From: Oligoflexaceae bacterium
GTDB taxonomy: Bacteria > Bdellovibrionota_B > Oligoflexia > Oligoflexales > Oligoflexaceae
Assembly (NCBI GenBank): GCA_947474445.1
Contig: CANJJY010000284.1
Coordinates: 1-6,149, forward strand
Direction: 5' to 3'
DNA length: 6,149 bases
Below are positions 5,311 to 6,149 of the stretch, one piece after another. Numbering within the stretch: position 1 is the first letter of the stretch; each line of letters opens with the position of its first letter. Made by a program: the position numbers and the translations under genes. A model generated the notes under the pieces. The model saw nothing but the letters and a program-made list of their open reading frames with translations. It did not search any database and was not told the DNA's origin.

Positions 5311-6149
5311 TGAGATCGAAACGCTCCCTGACGCTTGCCTTTTGGATGCTGTGTAGCAGTTTTCTCACTCGTGAGGCTGCGGCTTTTCCTGAAATGATCC
5401 GACATGGGTATGGCAACTGTACGAGCTGCCACGTCAGCCCCGCGGGCGGTGGCATTCTCACCAACTACGGCCGGGAATTAAGCGCCGAAGTGCTCTCGAC
5501 TTGGGGTGGTGAGACCGAACATCTGCCTGTCTACGGGGCCGTGACCTTGCCGAAGTCGCTCCGGCTCGGTGGCGATATCCGTACGGTCCAGACCTACAAA
5601 GACACGCCCACCTACCGTGAAGGCAAGTATTTCCTTATGCAGGCCGATCTCGAAGCGGCCTGGGTGACAGAAGCTTATACGGCAGTGGCCAGTGCCGGTT
5701 GGGATCCCGGTTCACCTGACACCAAAGACGACGACGCGTTCGTCAGTCGCCGGCATTATCTGATCGTTCCGATCAACAAAGAAATGTCGGTGCGAGCGGG
5801 CCGATTCATGCGCAACTTTGGATTAATGATCCCCGATCATACGTCTGAGATCCGTCGCGGCCTAGGTTGGAATCCGAGCAGCGAGACGTATAATGCTGAG
5901 TTCAACGTGCAAACGGAAACCTATACGATGAGTTTTACCGGAGTCGGCGGACGTCCGGATGACAAAGATGAGATCAGCGAAAAAGGTTTCGCTGTAAGCG
6001 GCAGTCGTATCATTCAGCCGAGCTTTCGCGTCGGTGGCAGCTACTTCTACGGTCGCACGACCAACGACGTGGGCCGCGAAATCTACGGTCTCAATTGGGC
6101 CTTAGGTTTCACAGAAAAAGCATATTGGTTGGGTGAGTTCGATTGGGTC
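5310..6149 (+). CDS. Heme-motif (CTSCH) outer-membrane beta-barrel-like protein, 3' end missing
   Basis: The ATG at 5310 shares its A with the TGA stop of the YceI-family gene (TGATG). The frame is then open for 280 codons to the window end. The nearest Shine-Dalgarno-like sequence, GAGG (5293-5296), is rather far, 13 bases off, so translation may depend on coupling. A signal peptide is visible (MRSKRSLTLAFWMLCSSFLT, probably cut after A23-A24-A25). Directly after it the mature protein reads FPEMIRHGYGNCTSCH, a c-type heme attachment motif (C37, C40, H41). VSPAGGGILTNYGRELSAE follows, a Gly-rich turn and short helix. From about residue 83 the sequence alternates polar and hydrophobic residues in aromatic-rich strands split by charged loops (for example DTKDDDAF and RPDDKDEI). 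GRFMRNFGLMIPDH at 164-177 resembles porin strand-loop segments. It fits an outer-membrane barrel with an N-terminal heme site. Whether heme is really attached is unproven. Total length is unknown. Confidence 0.85.
   Translation, partial: MRSKRSLTLAFWMLCSSFLTREAAAFPEMIRHGYGNCTSCHVSPAGGGILTNYGRELSAEVLSTWGGETEHLPVYGAVTLPKSLRLGGDIRTVQTYKDTPTYREGKYFLMQADLEAAWVTEAYTAVASAGWDPGSPDTKDDDAFVSRRHYLIVPINKEMSVRAGRFMRNFGLMIPDHTSEIRRGLGWNPSSETYNAEFNVQTETYTMSFTGVGGRPDDKDEISEKGFAVSGSRIIQPSFRVGGSYFYGRTTNDVGREIYGLNWALGFTEKAYWLGEFDWV

Noticed and set aside
5346..5357. Cys15 of the heme-motif barrel protein as a lipidation site (WMLC)
   Set aside because: Leu at -1 does not fit a lipobox, and a standard signal peptidase I site (A23-A24-A25) follows.

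Overview
The window (6149 bases, roughly half G+C) carries five protein genes that can be supported, plus one doubtful small ORF. Two genes run off the edges. The proteins point to a Gram-negative (diderm) bacterium: two lipoproteins, two proteins with cleavable signal peptides, and an outer-membrane beta-barrel type protein. The style (CxxCH lipoprotein, YceI, heme-motif barrel) would suit Bdellovibrionota/Oligoflexia or a similar deltaproteobacterial-type lineage. That placement is inference from general resemblance, not from a marker gene.

Layout. (1) 760-1, minus strand: start and first 253 codons of an unrecognised lipoprotein gene. (2) 761-1122: a 362-base divergent intergenic region with no convincing gene. 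It holds a possible 43-residue minus-strand ORF, a small inverted repeat and an extended -10-like motif. (3) 1123-2283, plus: a cytoplasmic protein that looks like the FemAB/BioF2-like GNAT acyltransferase superfamily. (4) 2380-4113, plus: a secreted clan GH-A (GH5-like) glycoside hydrolase with both catalytic glutamates visible, followed by a strong rho-independent terminator at 4148-4186. (5) 4310-6149, plus: a compact cluster of a lipoprotein c-type cytochrome, a periplasmic YceI-family protein, and a translationally coupled gene for a protein with an N-terminal CTSCH heme motif followed by a beta-barrel-like body, cut by the window end.

How the genes may work together. The last three genes look like one transcription unit and share an envelope/redox theme. 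Two of the three encode a single CxxCH heme-attachment motif, and YceI proteins are lipocalin-like binders of isoprenoid-type lipids. A role in electron or heme transfer across the periplasm and outer membrane is a hypothesis only. The hydrolase is separated from this cluster by the terminator. The GNAT-like gene lies 96 bases upstream of the hydrolase on the same strand and may be co-transcribed with it, but no sequence signal proves that. I saw no RNA gene, CRISPR array, insertion sequence or integration site.
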